From: an uncultured Blautia sp.
Lineage (GTDB): Bacteria; Bacillota; Clostridia; Lachnospirales; Lachnospiraceae
Direction of reading: 5' to 3'
Assembly: GCA_934409175.1 (NCBI GenBank)
Contig: CAKRVX010000009.1
Coordinates: forward strand, 1 to 41,490
Length of the DNA: 41,490 nt
This document shows positions 24,740 through 33,333 of the stretch, piece after piece; the stretch's first letter is position 1; the number at the start of each line of letters is the position of its first letter. Under the pieces are notes generated by a model. That model ran no database searches. It was not told where the DNA came from and saw only the letters and a program-made list of their open reading frames with translations. The translations under genes and the position numbers were made by a program.

Positions 24740-26311
24740 ATGAGAAAAAAATTATTCATGGTACTGCTTGCAGGTGTACTTGCAGCAGGCACAGGTGCAG
24801 CAGGCGTGACAGCATTTGCAGCAGAGAACACAGAAGGAACAAAGGCTGAAGGCGGCAATATCACAATCGCCGTAACTGCAGACCCGCAGAACATCAACCC
24901 ACTTTATGTTGTGGATCAGACAAGCTTTGACATGATGCAGGCTCTGTACTGCCCGTTTTTTGAAATCGTAAACGGCGAAATGTTCTATGGAAACGGCTTA
25001 TGCGAGAGCGTAACTGCAAATGACGATGCCAGCGAATTTACCCTGAAACTGAAAGACGGGTTGAAGTGGCATGACGGTGAACCGCTTACTGCAGATGATG
25101 TAGTATTTACCATGCAGGTACTGGTAGATGAGAGCCAGAATGTTCCGTATTCTTCCTATGGCTATGTAGACGGAAAAGCAGTAGAAGCAGAGAAGGTGGA
25201 TGACCTGACAGTAAAACTGAAACTTGGCTCTTCTTCCGCAGGTTTCCTTGGCGGACTCAGCCAGGTTTACTGTATCCCGAAACACATCTATGAAGGCGTA
25301 GACAATATCGGAAGCAGTGAATTAAACGACAACCCGGTAGGAAACGGACCGTTCAAATTCGAAGAATATAAATCAGGAGAATACTATAAAGTTACCAAAT
25401 TTGATGACTGGTTTGATGATGTAAATCTGGACAGCATTACATTTAAGATCGTAAAGGATTCCAGTTCCGCAAATGCAGCTCTGGCAAGCGGTGACCTGGA
25501 TGCACGTCTCATCAGCGCAGACGATTATGATACAGTCAGCGCTTATGACAACGTAAACATCAATACATATAATTCCGGACGTGTCAATGCTATGTTCATG
25601 AATGAACTGAATGAAGACCTTCAGGATGTCAATGTACGTCAGGCAATTGCCTATGCATTAAATAAAGAAGAATTCTGCCAGTTTGCATTTATCTCCGAAG
25701 ACTATGCAGAACCGGCATACTCGCTGTTTACTCCGGACACTCTTTATTATGCAGAACCGGACAACACTTATGATAATGATCCTTCAAAAGCACAGGAACT
25801 TCTGTCAAAAGCAGGAAAAACAAATCTTTCTCTGAATCTGATGTATGTTTCCACAGACAAAACTATGGAGAGTGAAGCTCTGTATGTACAGTCTGCTCTT
25901 GCAAATGTAGGCATTACCATTAACCTTGTTCCGACTGATGAATCAACCTTCAAGAACAAGACAAAAGATCCGGAATGCACAGACTATGATCTGGTATTAA
26001 GCTACTACACACTTGGTGAGGAACCAAGCCTTTATGCAGATATGTGTTCTTCTGACAGCCGTTCCAACTATTCCAGAATTAAAGACACAGATCTGGATGC
26101 ACTTTGGGTAAAAGGAAACAGCACAGCCGATGAGACAGAACGTGCAGAAGTTTACAAAGAAATCCAGAATACCATCAACGATAATATGTACATCTACCCG
26201 ATCGCATATTCTAACGGTTTCTATGCAGTAAGCAAAGATTTCGGCGGATTTGATGAGTGTCTGTTAAAGACCATCTATTATGATTATTCTAAAATTTATG
26301 CAGTAAAATAA
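24740..26311 (+). CDS. Peptide/nickel-type ABC transporter, substrate-binding protein
   Basis: The ATG at 24740 has an AAGGAG site and starts a signal peptide, giving 523 residues. The mature part belongs to the SBP_bac_5 family (DPQNINPLYVVDQTSFDMMQ, LKDGLKWHDGEPLTADDVVFT, NDNPVGNGPFKFEEYKSGEY, VRQAIAYALNKEEF). It should capture oligopeptides or a similar ligand outside the membrane. The signal region ends TAFAAENTEG and has no lipobox cysteine, which is odd for a Gram-positive binding protein. It is the first gene of a five-gene transporter set plus a cysteine desulfidase. Confidence 0.94.
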   Translation: MRKKLFMVLLAGVLAAGTGAAGVTAFAAENTEGTKAEGGNITIAVTADPQNINPLYVVDQTSFDMMQALYCPFFEIVNGEMFYGNGLCESVTANDDASEFTLKLKDGLKWHDGEPLTADDVVFTMQVLVDESQNVPYSSYGYVDGKAVEAEKVDDLTVKLKLGSSSAGFLGGLSQVYCIPKHIYEGVDNIGSSELNDNPVGNGPFKFEEYKSGEYYKVTKFDDWFDDVNLDSITFKIVKDSSSANAALASGDLDARLISADDYDTVSAYDNVNINTYNSGRVNAMFMNELNEDLQDVNVRQAIAYALNKEEFCQFAFISEDYAEPAYSLFTPDTLYYAEPDNTYDNDPSKAQELLSKAGKTNLSLNLMYVSTDKTMESEALYVQSALANVGITINLVPTDESTFKNKTKDPECTDYDLVLSYYTLGEEPSLYADMCSSDSRSNYSRIKDTDLDALWVKGNSTADETERAEVYKEIQNTINDNMYIYPIAYSNGFYAVSKDFGGFDECLLKTIYYDYSKIYAVK

Positions 26312-26357
26312 TTTCGAGAAAAGGAAACGCATAACAAACATATAAAAACAAAAATAG

Positions 26358-26407
26358 CAGGAAAGATGAAAAAGGCTGACGCATTTTTTGCGGCAGCCAC
26401 TTTCCTG
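26358..26407 (+). promoter_or_regulatory. Intercistronic hairpin between binding protein and permease
   Basis: Outer CAGGAAAG/CTTTCCTG and inner GGCTGACGCA/TGCGGCAGCC arms (one mismatch) enclose a T-rich loop. No T-run follows, so it is unlikely to be a full terminator. It may stabilise the upstream mRNA or dampen read-through, giving more binding protein than permease. Confidence 0.6.
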
Positions 26408-26458
26408 TTATGGGAAAGTTTGAAAAGTTTAACCATTATAAAGAAAGGAAGAGTTACT

Positions 26459-27409
26459 GTGAAAAAAATAGTAAACCGTCTGATACAGTGTATTCTGACA
26501 CTGTTTATTGTTTCAGTACTCTGTTTCGCTCTCACCAAGGCGGCACCGGGTGACCCGGTTCTGACCTATGTCGAGCCAAACATGAGTGAAGAATACATTC
26601 AGAACTTAAGAGAAAGTCTGGGACTGACAAAGCCCTTATATGAACAATACTTTTTATGGCTGGGAAGGATCATGCATGGAAACTTTGGTAATTCTCTGAT
26701 GAATAACCGCCCGGTACTGACCCAGATGCTGGAGCGTCTGCCTGCCACAGTGATCCTGATGGGAAGCAGTATGGTTCTGGGATTCCTGATCGCAGTAGTT
26801 CTGGGACTTTATTCAGGTAAAAACAAGAATGGAATTCTGGATAAGATCACCAGTTTGTTTTGCTATATCGGCGTTTCCATCCCTACATTCTGGTTTGGAA
26901 TCATGCTGATCTATCTGCTGGGCGTGCATCTGCATGTTCTTCCAAGTATCGGAATGCACTCCGATGGAAATCGTTCGTTCGGAGATCTGGTGCTTCATAT
27001 GATCATGCCATGTGCAGTACTGACCTTTGCCAATGCATCTCAGTACATCCGCTATCTGCGCAGCAGTACCATCACGGAAATGTCTTCTGACTACGTTATG
27101 GTGCAGACTGCCTACGGTATGAAAGATTCCGGAATCCTTTTCCATCATGTACTGAAAAATGCCATGCTGCCAATGATTACAGTACTTGGTATGAGCCTTC
27201 AGTCATTGGTTTCCGGTGCGATCATTACAGAGCAGGTTTTTGCATGGCCGGGAATCGGACAGCTCGCAGTAACTGCAGTTATGCAGTATGATTACCCGCT
27301 GATCATGGGAATTACCATGTTTACAGCCCTTCTGGTTGTTGCAGGAAACCTTCTGGCAGATGTGCTGTATGCAGTATTTGACCCACGTATCCGCAAGGCC
27401 GGAGCATAG
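26459..27409 (+). CDS. Peptide ABC transporter permease (DppB/OppB type)
   Basis: A GTG start at 26459 with an AAAGGAAG site is chosen; the longer frame upstream runs through the intercistronic hairpin. This gives 316 residues. Six membrane helices are expected. The N-terminus (VNRLIQCILTLFIVSVLCFALTK, APGDPV) is typical of the family. The EAA-type cytoplasmic loop that contacts the ATPase is recognisable as VQTAYGMKDSGILFHHVLKNAML. It pairs with the second permease encoded 14 bases downstream. Confidence 0.93.
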   Translation: MKKIVNRLIQCILTLFIVSVLCFALTKAAPGDPVLTYVEPNMSEEYIQNLRESLGLTKPLYEQYFLWLGRIMHGNFGNSLMNNRPVLTQMLERLPATVILMGSSMVLGFLIAVVLGLYSGKNKNGILDKITSLFCYIGVSIPTFWFGIMLIYLLGVHLHVLPSIGMHSDGNRSFGDLVLHMIMPCAVLTFANASQYIRYLRSSTITEMSSDYVMVQTAYGMKDSGILFHHVLKNAMLPMITVLGMSLQSLVSGAIITEQVFAWPGIGQLAVTAVMQYDYPLIMGITMFTALLVVAGNLLADVLYAVFDPRIRKAGA

Positions 27410-27423
27410 GAGGTAACAGAAAA

Positions 27424-28257
27424 ATGAGAGAAAATATCTGGAAAAATATCAAACGTGGATTTAAATCCAATAAACTTGCCATTGTAGGGGCAGCAGCGAT
27501 CATACTGCTTGCACTGATCTCCATTTTTGCCTTCCTGTATCCAGTAGATCCGAATAAATTAAGCGCAACAGAACGACTTCTGGGACCGTCACTGAGCCAT
27601 CCGTTTGGTACAGATGACATGGGAAGAGATTATCTGGCAAGATGCATTTATGGAGGAAGAGCCTCCCTTCTGGTTGGCTTCCTTTCCATGATCCTGTCCA
27701 CAGCCATAGGTGTACTGGTAGGTTCTGTCAGCGGATTTATGGGCGGTGCAGTGGATGCAGTTCTGATGCGTCTGGTAGATGCATTGATGAGCCTTCCGAC
27801 CTTCCTGATCATGATCGTTATGAATGCCTATCTGAAACCGGGGCTTCAGAATATTGTCCTGATCATCGGATTTCTTACCTGGATGAACATTGCTAGAATT
27901 GTCCGCGGAGAGACGATTTCTCTGAATGAACGTGAATACGTCATCTATGCAAAGATTTCCGGACAGAAAAAAGGTGCGACGATCCTGCATCACATTCTGC
28001 CAAACATCATGCCGACCATTATTGTTGCAGCGACCATGAATATCGCAAATGCCATCCTCATGGAATCAGCCCTGAGCTTCTTCGGTCTGGGTATCCAGCC
28101 GCCGACAGCATCCTGGGGAAGTATGCTCAGCAATGCACAGCGTTATATTCAGCAGGCACCGCACCTGGCTGTTTTCCCGGGACTTCTGATCCTGATCACG
28201 GTAATCAGCTTTAACTATCTCGGAGAAGTACTCCGTAAAGTGTTTGAACCAAAGTAA
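27424..28257 (+). CDS. Peptide ABC transporter permease (DppC/OppC type)
   Basis: This 277-residue inner-membrane subunit starts with MRENIWKNIKRGFKSNKLA, followed by the first membrane helix and the conserved HPFGTDDMGRDYLARCIYGGR periplasmic-side motif. The EAA-type loop appears as VIYAKISGQKKGATILHHILPN. The SALSFFGLGIQPPTASWG stretch is typical of DppC/OppC. The start has an AGGAGG site. It forms the translocation pore with the preceding permease. Confidence 0.95.
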   Translation: MRENIWKNIKRGFKSNKLAIVGAAAIILLALISIFAFLYPVDPNKLSATERLLGPSLSHPFGTDDMGRDYLARCIYGGRASLLVGFLSMILSTAIGVLVGSVSGFMGGAVDAVLMRLVDALMSLPTFLIMIVMNAYLKPGLQNIVLIIGFLTWMNIARIVRGETISLNEREYVIYAKISGQKKGATILHHILPNIMPTIIVAATMNIANAILMESALSFFGLGIQPPTASWGSMLSNAQRYIQQAPHLAVFPGLLILITVISFNYLGEVLRKVFEPK

Positions 28258-28275
28258 AGTAAGGAGGACAAAAGA

Positions 28276-29235
28276 ATGGAAAAATTACTGGAAGTGAAAA
28301 ACCTGAAAGTGTCTTTCTTTACAGATCTCGGGGAGACACAGGCAGTCAAAGACGCCGGATTTGAGATTGAAAAAGGAGACTTTTTCGGAATCGTAGGAGA
28401 ATCCGGAAGCGGAAAAAGTGTAACAACCAAGTCGATTCTGAGACTGGGAACTTCAAACTGCAAAGTTCTTGGAGGCGAGATCTTTTTTAAAGGGGAAGAT
28501 ATCTTAAAGAAGAATGCAGCGGAACTGAGAGAAATCCGAGGAGGAGAGATCGCAATGATCTTTCAGGATTCTCTTTCTGCATTAAATCCGGTTTATACAG
28601 TGGGAAGCAAAATGGTAGAACTGATCCGCCGCCATACAAAAATGTCAAAAGCAGAAGCAAAAAAACGTGCCATAGAACTTCTGACCGCAGTAGGGATCGC
28701 AGACCCGGAGAATTCCATGAAATGCTATCCTCATGAACTTTCCGGCGGAATGCGCCAGCGTGTTATGATCGCCATGGCAATGAGCAGTAATCCGCAGATT
28801 CTGATCGCAGATGAGCCGACCACAGCTCTTGATGTAACCATCCAGGCACAGATTCTGCATCTTCTTCTCGAACTGCAGAGAAAGAATGGAATGAGTATTA
28901 TTCTCATCACCCATGACCTGGGAGTCGTAGCCCAGACCTGTAAAAGAGTAGCAGTTATGTGTGGAGGATATGTAGTAGAAGAAGGTGACGTAGAGGACAT
29001 TTTCCTGCGTCCGGGTCATCCATATACACAGGCACTGATTGCAAGTATGCCAAGAGTGGGCGGAACCTTTGAACAGTTTCTGGAAAGAGATCTTTCTGAC
29101 AGCAGTGGAAATCTCTGTCCATTCCTGAATCGCTGTAAATATGCAGACGAAACCTGTGAAAAATGTCTTCCGGAATTTTACGAACCACAGGCAGGACACA
29201 AGATACGCTGTCACAGAAGGGAGGAGCAGAAATGA
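28276..29235 (+). CDS. Peptide ABC transporter ATPase (DppD/OppD type)
   Basis: This 319-residue ATPase has Walker A GESGSGKS (41-48), signature LSGGMRQRV, Walker [12 protein letters not shown] and switch His in ITHDLG. The C-terminal oligopeptide-transporter tail contains four cysteines in CPFLNRC and CEKC, a pattern that binds an Fe-S cluster in some DppD-type ATPases. An AAGGAGGAC site precedes it. The end overlaps the second ATPase gene by four bases (ATGA). Confidence 0.95.
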   Translation: MEKLLEVKNLKVSFFTDLGETQAVKDAGFEIEKGDFFGIVGESGSGKSVTTKSILRLGTSNCKVLGGEIFFKGEDILKKNAAELREIRGGEIAMIFQDSLSALNPVYTVGSKMVELIRRHTKMSKAEAKKRAIELLTAVGIADPENSMKCYPHELSGGMRQRVMIAMAMSSNPQILIADEPTTALDVTIQAQILHLLLELQRKNGMSIILITHDLGVVAQTCKRVAVMCGGYVVEEGDVEDIFLRPGHPYTQALIASMPRVGGTFEQFLERDLSDSSGNLCPFLNRCKYADETCEKCLPEFYEPQAGHKIRCHRREEQK

Positions 29236-30200
29236 GTGAAACATTGATCGAAGTAAAGGATCTGAAAGTATATTTCAAACAGAAATCAACGAAACTCTTT
29301 TCCCTTAAGCCGGAGATTCTTACAGCAGTAGATAATGTAAGTTTTACAATCGAGAAGGGGAAAACCTTTGGTCTGGTAGGTGAGTCCGGAAGTGGAAAAT
29401 CTACGATCGGAAAAGCAATCTTGCGCTATCATAGGCCGACAGGTGGAGAAATTTTCTATGAGGGAAAAGAAATTGGCTCCATGTCAGAAAAAGATCTTCT
29501 GCCATACAGAAAGAAAATGCAGTCTGTTTTTCAGGACCCGTATTCTTCCCTGGATCCGAGCCATACCGTACAGGATATCATCTGTGAACCAATGGAAATC
29601 CACAAAATGTACAGTGCAGCAGAACGAAAAGAACGTGCCCGCGAACTGATCCGTGTAGTAGGTCTGAAAGAACAGGATCTTTTGAAATATCCTCACGAAT
29701 TTTCCGGCGGACAGAGACAGCGAATCTCCATTGCAAGAGCACTTTCTGTAAAACCGGAATTTGTAGTCTGTGACGAACCAATCTCTGCGCTGGACGTATC
29801 CCTTCAGGCACAGATCGTACAGATGCTTCAGGATTTACAGCAGAAATATGGCCTGACATATCTGTTTATCAGCCATCAGCTTCAGGTTGTGCAGAAAATC
29901 TGTGATGAGATCGGTGTATTGTATCTTGGAAATCTGATGGAGATTTCTGATGCAGAAAAACTTTATTCCAATCCACTGCATCCATATACAAAGATGCTGA
30001 TTTCCTCCATTCCGGTACCGGATCCGAGAATTAAGACTCTGGATAAGATCGTGACAGATACAGGGGTTCAGTCAAGGGGAATTGGTGGATGCAAATTTCA
30101 CAACAGATGTCCGGGATGTACGGAGAGATGCAGACAGGAAGTGCCTGCACTGAGAGAAGTAGAATCTGGACATTTTGTAGCATGCCATAAATATGAATAG
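29232..30200 (+). CDS. Peptide ABC transporter ATPase (DppF/OppF type)
   Basis: The ATG at 29232 overlaps the stop of the preceding gene and has a GGAGGAG site, giving 322 residues. Walker A GESGSGKS is at 50-57, followed by QDPYSSLDPSHTV, the FSGGQRQRISIARAL signature, VCDEPISALDVSLQ Walker B and FISHQL. The C-terminus again carries paired cysteines (CKFHNRCPGCTERC). It forms a heterodimer with the preceding ATPase. The gene is followed 14 bases later by the cysteine desulfidase gene. Confidence 0.95.
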   Translation: MSETLIEVKDLKVYFKQKSTKLFSLKPEILTAVDNVSFTIEKGKTFGLVGESGSGKSTIGKAILRYHRPTGGEIFYEGKEIGSMSEKDLLPYRKKMQSVFQDPYSSLDPSHTVQDIICEPMEIHKMYSAAERKERARELIRVVGLKEQDLLKYPHEFSGGQRQRISIARALSVKPEFVVCDEPISALDVSLQAQIVQMLQDLQQKYGLTYLFISHQLQVVQKICDEIGVLYLGNLMEISDAEKLYSNPLHPYTKMLISSIPVPDPRIKTLDKIVTDTGVQSRGIGGCKFHNRCPGCTERCRQEVPALREVESGHFVACHKYE

Positions 30201-30214
30201 GAGACATTTTTACA

Positions 30215-31507
30215 ATGGTAAATAATGAAATATATCAGAATTATATTGGAATTCTGAAAGAAGAAATGATCCCTGCAATGGGATGTACAGAACCCATTGC
30301 TTTGGCATACGGAGCAGCCAGAGCCCGTGAAGTTCTGGGAAAAGAACCGGAACGGATCGTGGCACGGTGCAGCGGAAATATTGTAAAAAATGTCCGTTGC
30401 GTGATCATTCCCAATTCCGGCGGTCTGACCGGAATCGAAGCAGGTGTTGTCCTTGGTGCAATAGCAGGGGATGCATCTTTAAACATGGAAGTGTTGTCGA
30501 AGGTAAATGAAGAAGGCAGAAAACGCTGCCGTGAACTTCTGGAGAAAAAGATTTGTAAAGTAGAGCTTCTGGATTCTCCGATTGTGCTGCATATTATTAT
30601 TGAGATGTATGCAGGAGAGGATTCTGTAAGTCTGGAAATCAAATACGACCATATTAATGTCACGAAGATTGTAAAAAATCAAAAGGTACTGCTGGATGTG
30701 GACGGGAACAGTAAAGCGGGGAAAAACAATGGCACAACACTGTGTGCAGACCGTACACTGCTGAATCTGGAGGATATCAAAGAGTTTGCTGATACGGTAA
30801 ATCTGGAAGATGTCAGAGATATGATTGAAAGTCAGATCCGCAGCAACATGGCAATTGCTCATGAGGGAATGACCGGAAAATATGGCCTTGGAATCGGCCG
30901 CGTAATCCGTGAAACCTACTCCAACGACATGCTTACCAAAATGCGCAGCCTCACAGCAGCAGCTTCCGAAGCCAGAATGGGCGGATGTGATATGCCGGTA
31001 GTTATCAATTCAGGAAGCGGAAATCAGGGAATTGCCTGCTCTGTACCGCTGATCGTATACGCCAGAGAAATGGAACTTCCGGACTATGTACTTTACCGTG
31101 CCCTGGTATTTTCTAATCTCTTAACCGTATACCAGAAACAGTACATCGGAAAGCTTTCTGCATTTTGTGGTGCAGTATCTGCATCCTGCGCAGCAGGTGC
31201 GGGAATCACTTATATGGTAGGGGCAGACCTCTCCGTGATCAAGAAGACTATCGAGAACACCCTTGCCAACATCCCGGGAATCATATGCGACGGAGCGAAA
31301 ATCTCCTGCGCAGCCAAAATCGCAGCAAGCCTTGACGCAGCATTCCTGGCACATCATCTTGCTATGAACGGCCAGTCCTATGCTCCATACACTGGAATCC
31401 TCCAGGAAGAAGCCGGAGAAACCATCAGTTGTGTAGGTCAGATTGGTAAAGAGGGAATGAAAGAAACAGACAAAGAAATCCTGCGGATCATGCTGGAGAG
31501 TGTTTAA
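30215..31507 (+). CDS. cyuA: L-cysteine desulfidase (UPF0597/YhaM family)
   Basis: This 430-residue protein is of the serine-dehydratase-alpha-like family that turns L-cysteine into pyruvate, sulfide and ammonia with a [4Fe-4S] cluster and no PLP. The conserved N-terminal PAMGCTEP has C24. Further cysteines lie in SASCAAGAG, GIICDGAKISC and CGAV in the C-terminal half, as expected for cluster and catalysis. It is co-directional with, and 14 bases after, the peptide ABC transporter, so the operon probably supplies cysteine-containing ligands and degrades the cysteine released. Cytoplasmic and likely oxygen-sensitive. Confidence 0.9.
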   Translation: MVNNEIYQNYIGILKEEMIPAMGCTEPIALAYGAARAREVLGKEPERIVARCSGNIVKNVRCVIIPNSGGLTGIEAGVVLGAIAGDASLNMEVLSKVNEEGRKRCRELLEKKICKVELLDSPIVLHIIIEMYAGEDSVSLEIKYDHINVTKIVKNQKVLLDVDGNSKAGKNNGTTLCADRTLLNLEDIKEFADTVNLEDVRDMIESQIRSNMAIAHEGMTGKYGLGIGRVIRETYSNDMLTKMRSLTAAASEARMGGCDMPVVINSGSGNQGIACSVPLIVYAREMELPDYVLYRALVFSNLLTVYQKQYIGKLSAFCGAVSASCAAGAGITYMVGADLSVIKKTIENTLANIPGIICDGAKISCAAKIAASLDAAFLAHHLAMNGQSYAPYTGILQEEAGETISCVGQIGKEGMKETDKEILRIMLESV

Positions 31508-31549
31508 TTAAATCCGGGAAATTATCCGTCTGATTTTCAGGTCAAAATA

Positions 31550-31606
31550 AAAAAGACCACTATATTCAGAAGAGAAATAAATTCTGAATATACTGGCTTT
31601 TTTATT
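31550..31606 (+). terminator. Terminator of the transporter-desulfidase operon
   Basis: CCACTATATTCAGAA pairs with TTCTGAATATACTGG (one mismatch) around a ~10-base loop, followed by CTTTTTTATT. The AAAAAAG before it could serve the opposite strand. Confidence 0.88.
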
Positions 31607-31640
31607 ATCTTATTTCAAAAACAGTAACTGCCACATCGTT

Positions 31641-31928
31641 TTATGCAGCTGCTTTTGCCTGTTTCTGTTTCTTAAATGTCTGCACACCCTCAGCTACAAG
31701 GAAGAGTGCCAGAATAGCCATAGCTGCCGCAAAGATCAGCTGGAACCAGTCGCCCCACAGAGCCTGTCCTGCACCGATCATAACGATCTTGTTCTTTACA
31801 GTAATAAGCAGACTGCAGAGTGTTGCAGCAAGCATAAATACCATCGGCACATAGAACATTTTATTGTTTTTACCAGCCTGACCAAGCCATGCGCAGACAG
31901 CACTTAAAGATGCCGGAATCCAATTATA
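31641..31928 (-). pseudogene. Carbon starvation protein CstA, C-terminal fragment
   Basis: About 95 residues remain, open from about 31928 and ending at 31641. NWIPASLSAVCAWLGQ precedes FYVPMVFMLAATLCSLL, then WGDWFQLIFAAAMAILALFLV, typical of the last membrane helices of clostridial CstA peptide/pyruvate transporters (normally 450-700 residues). No start or ribosome site is present; the 5' end is broken at about 31928, where a fragment of another gene begins on the opposite strand. Confidence 0.6.
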
Positions 31929-31929
31929 C

Positions 31930-32097
31930 GGAGGAGTAAGAGGAAATGCAGATGAAGCAATACATGCTTATCTGAGTGGAAAACTTGACTACAATCCGGA
32001 AGTACGTTGTACAAAACATGAACACGAGCATTCCTGTGGGGAACATCACTGTGGGGAAAATAAACATGGCTGCGCCGGTAATGGGGGAAATTGCTAG
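31930..32097 (+). pseudogene. NifB/NifX-type cluster-binding protein, C-terminal fragment
   Basis: The open frame starts without an initiation codon as GGVRGNADEAIHAYLSGKL and ends in a His/Cys-rich tail (HEHEHSCGEHHCGENKHGC) before a stop. Proteins of the dinitrogenase iron-molybdenum cofactor (NifX/NafY) fold in anaerobes end in such metal-binding tails. Only the last ~55 of ~120 residues remain. Its broken 5' end touches the broken 5' end of the CstA fragment. Confidence 0.6.
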
Positions 32098-32120
32098 AGC
32101 CTTTTTCAAACACGCTCTAG
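32094..32120. repeat. Short inverted repeat after the NifX-like fragment
   Basis: CTAGAGC and GCTCTAG form an exact 7-bp stem around a 13-base loop containing CTTTTT. It overlaps the stop codon. It may be a relic terminator or rearrangement scar. From 32121 to 32384 no gene is supported. Confidence 0.4.
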
Positions 32121-32384
32121 AGGTCAGTTGTGGTTTAGAAAGCCTGGAAATTATTCTCAAAATGAGAAAAAGTAAATTATATCAGTAACATTATAAGTTC
32201 AAAGTGCGGGTTCCGATATGAAAGGTATCCGCATTTTGCGTATTGTTTTCTTATCATTCAATCTATCATCAATTGTAAAAATTTGAAACATTTCTTAATA
32301 TTTAATATCCCATGGAACTGTATGATATAAGCAAAATATTTGTGCATAACAGATAAAAATCAAATAAAAAATTTGGAACATAAA

Positions 32385-32419
32385 ACAAAAAATCCCGACA
32401 TATGTCGTGTTAGTTTTTT
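32385..32419 (-). terminator. Terminator of the Crp-type regulator gene
   Basis: AAAAAATCC and CGAC-ATAT-GTCG pair with GTTAGTTTTTT in a symmetric hairpin. On the minus strand it ends in TTTTTTG, 21 bases after the regulator stop codon. Confidence 0.6.
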
Positions 32420-32439
32420 GCAGTAATCGATATAATTTA

Positions 32440-33138
32440 TTACAGATTTGAAGTTACATAACGCAAAAGTTTCTGATACTGTGCCTGTGAAATAGAGACT
32501 TTTCCCTTTGCGGTACTGATGAGCCCATCCTGTTTTAAGGCACGGATATGGCGTTCGACAGTGCGCGTATGAATTCCAAGAAAATTACCGATTATTTCGT
32601 GTGTCTCGTGGATGACAACAGTTTCATTTTCAGGACTGACTGCCGAGTTCAATTCAAAACGATAGCGATCCACAAAATATTTTGCCAGATTAATTTTGGA
32701 AGTACTGGACTGGCAATTTGCAGAAAAATCAGCAGTATAATGCAGTCGTGTTACAAGATTCTTCAAAACAAAATTTACAAAACAGGGATAACTGCACAGC
32801 CAGTTGTTAAATGTCTGTGAGTCCAGTTCTGCAACGATCAGCTGTGTGCAGGATTTGAGGGAAGCAATATAACGCGTATTGTGAAGAACGTATTCAGACA
32901 CTCCGATAAGATCCCCCTTGGAAAGCCTCAGAGTAATGACTTCTGTGCCGTTGTCAGTCCGATTTATAACGTTGCAGATGCCATCCAAAATGATCATAAC
33001 ATGATGAAAAAGCTGATTTTTGTGAATAAATGTTTCATTAGCTTCAAATCGCCGTATGACAAGTTTGTTGATATCAGATTCCGGAATATCGGCAAGCCAG
33101 GTGGATAACCTGAGATAGTATTTATTAAAATTTTCCAA
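32440..33138 (-). CDS. Crp/Fnr-family transcriptional regulator
   Basis: This 232-residue protein has an N-terminal cyclic-nucleotide-binding-type barrel (about 15-125; HHVMIILDGICNVIN, LRLSKGDLIGVSEYVL) and a C-terminal winged helix (about 160-225; HEIIGNFLGIHTRTVERHIRAL as the recognition region). There is no N-terminal Fnr-type cysteine cluster, so it probably senses a small molecule. The start is a TTG with a GGAGG site 9 bases upstream. It is divergent from the isochorismatase-deaminase fusion and likely regulates it and the following permease (inference). Confidence 0.9.
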   Translation of the reverse strand: MENFNKYYLRLSTWLADIPESDINKLVIRRFEANETFIHKNQLFHHVMIILDGICNVINRTDNGTEVITLRLSKGDLIGVSEYVLHNTRYIASLKSCTQLIVAELDSQTFNNWLCSYPCFVNFVLKNLVTRLHYTADFSANCQSSTSKINLAKYFVDRYRFELNSAVSPENETVVIHETHEIIGNFLGIHTRTVERHIRALKQDGLISTAKGKVSISQAQYQKLLRYVTSNL

Positions 33139-33333
33139 TTAAAAAATCCTCCATAAAATAATCAACTGGTAATATTGAAATTTTTTATTGGTAAAAAACA
33201 CAGAATATATATCTGTAACACATTATAACATTCAGGGGACCGTTAGTAAAAGTATTGTACTCAAAAAGACGGGTAATTCTTTACTGGCTGTAAGAGATAT
33301 TAACCATAAATATATTGTAATAGAAAGGAAAAG
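33139..33333. other. Divergent intergenic region
   Basis: This 195-base AT-rich gap should contain both promoters. Weak dyads are visible, such as TTAC-TGGCT-GTAA and a TGTAACACATTATAACA stretch that loosely resembles a Crp-type site. None is strong enough to call an operator with confidence. Confidence 0.35.

Noticed and set aside
26366..26458. N-terminal extension of the first permease
   Set aside because: It is encoded by the intercistronic hairpin; the GTG at 26459 has a ribosome site and the expected family N-terminus.
31976..32188. 70-residue plus-strand frame over the NifX-like fragment
   Set aside because: The NifX-like frame in another register has recognisable family sequence; this one starts inside it without a ribosome site.
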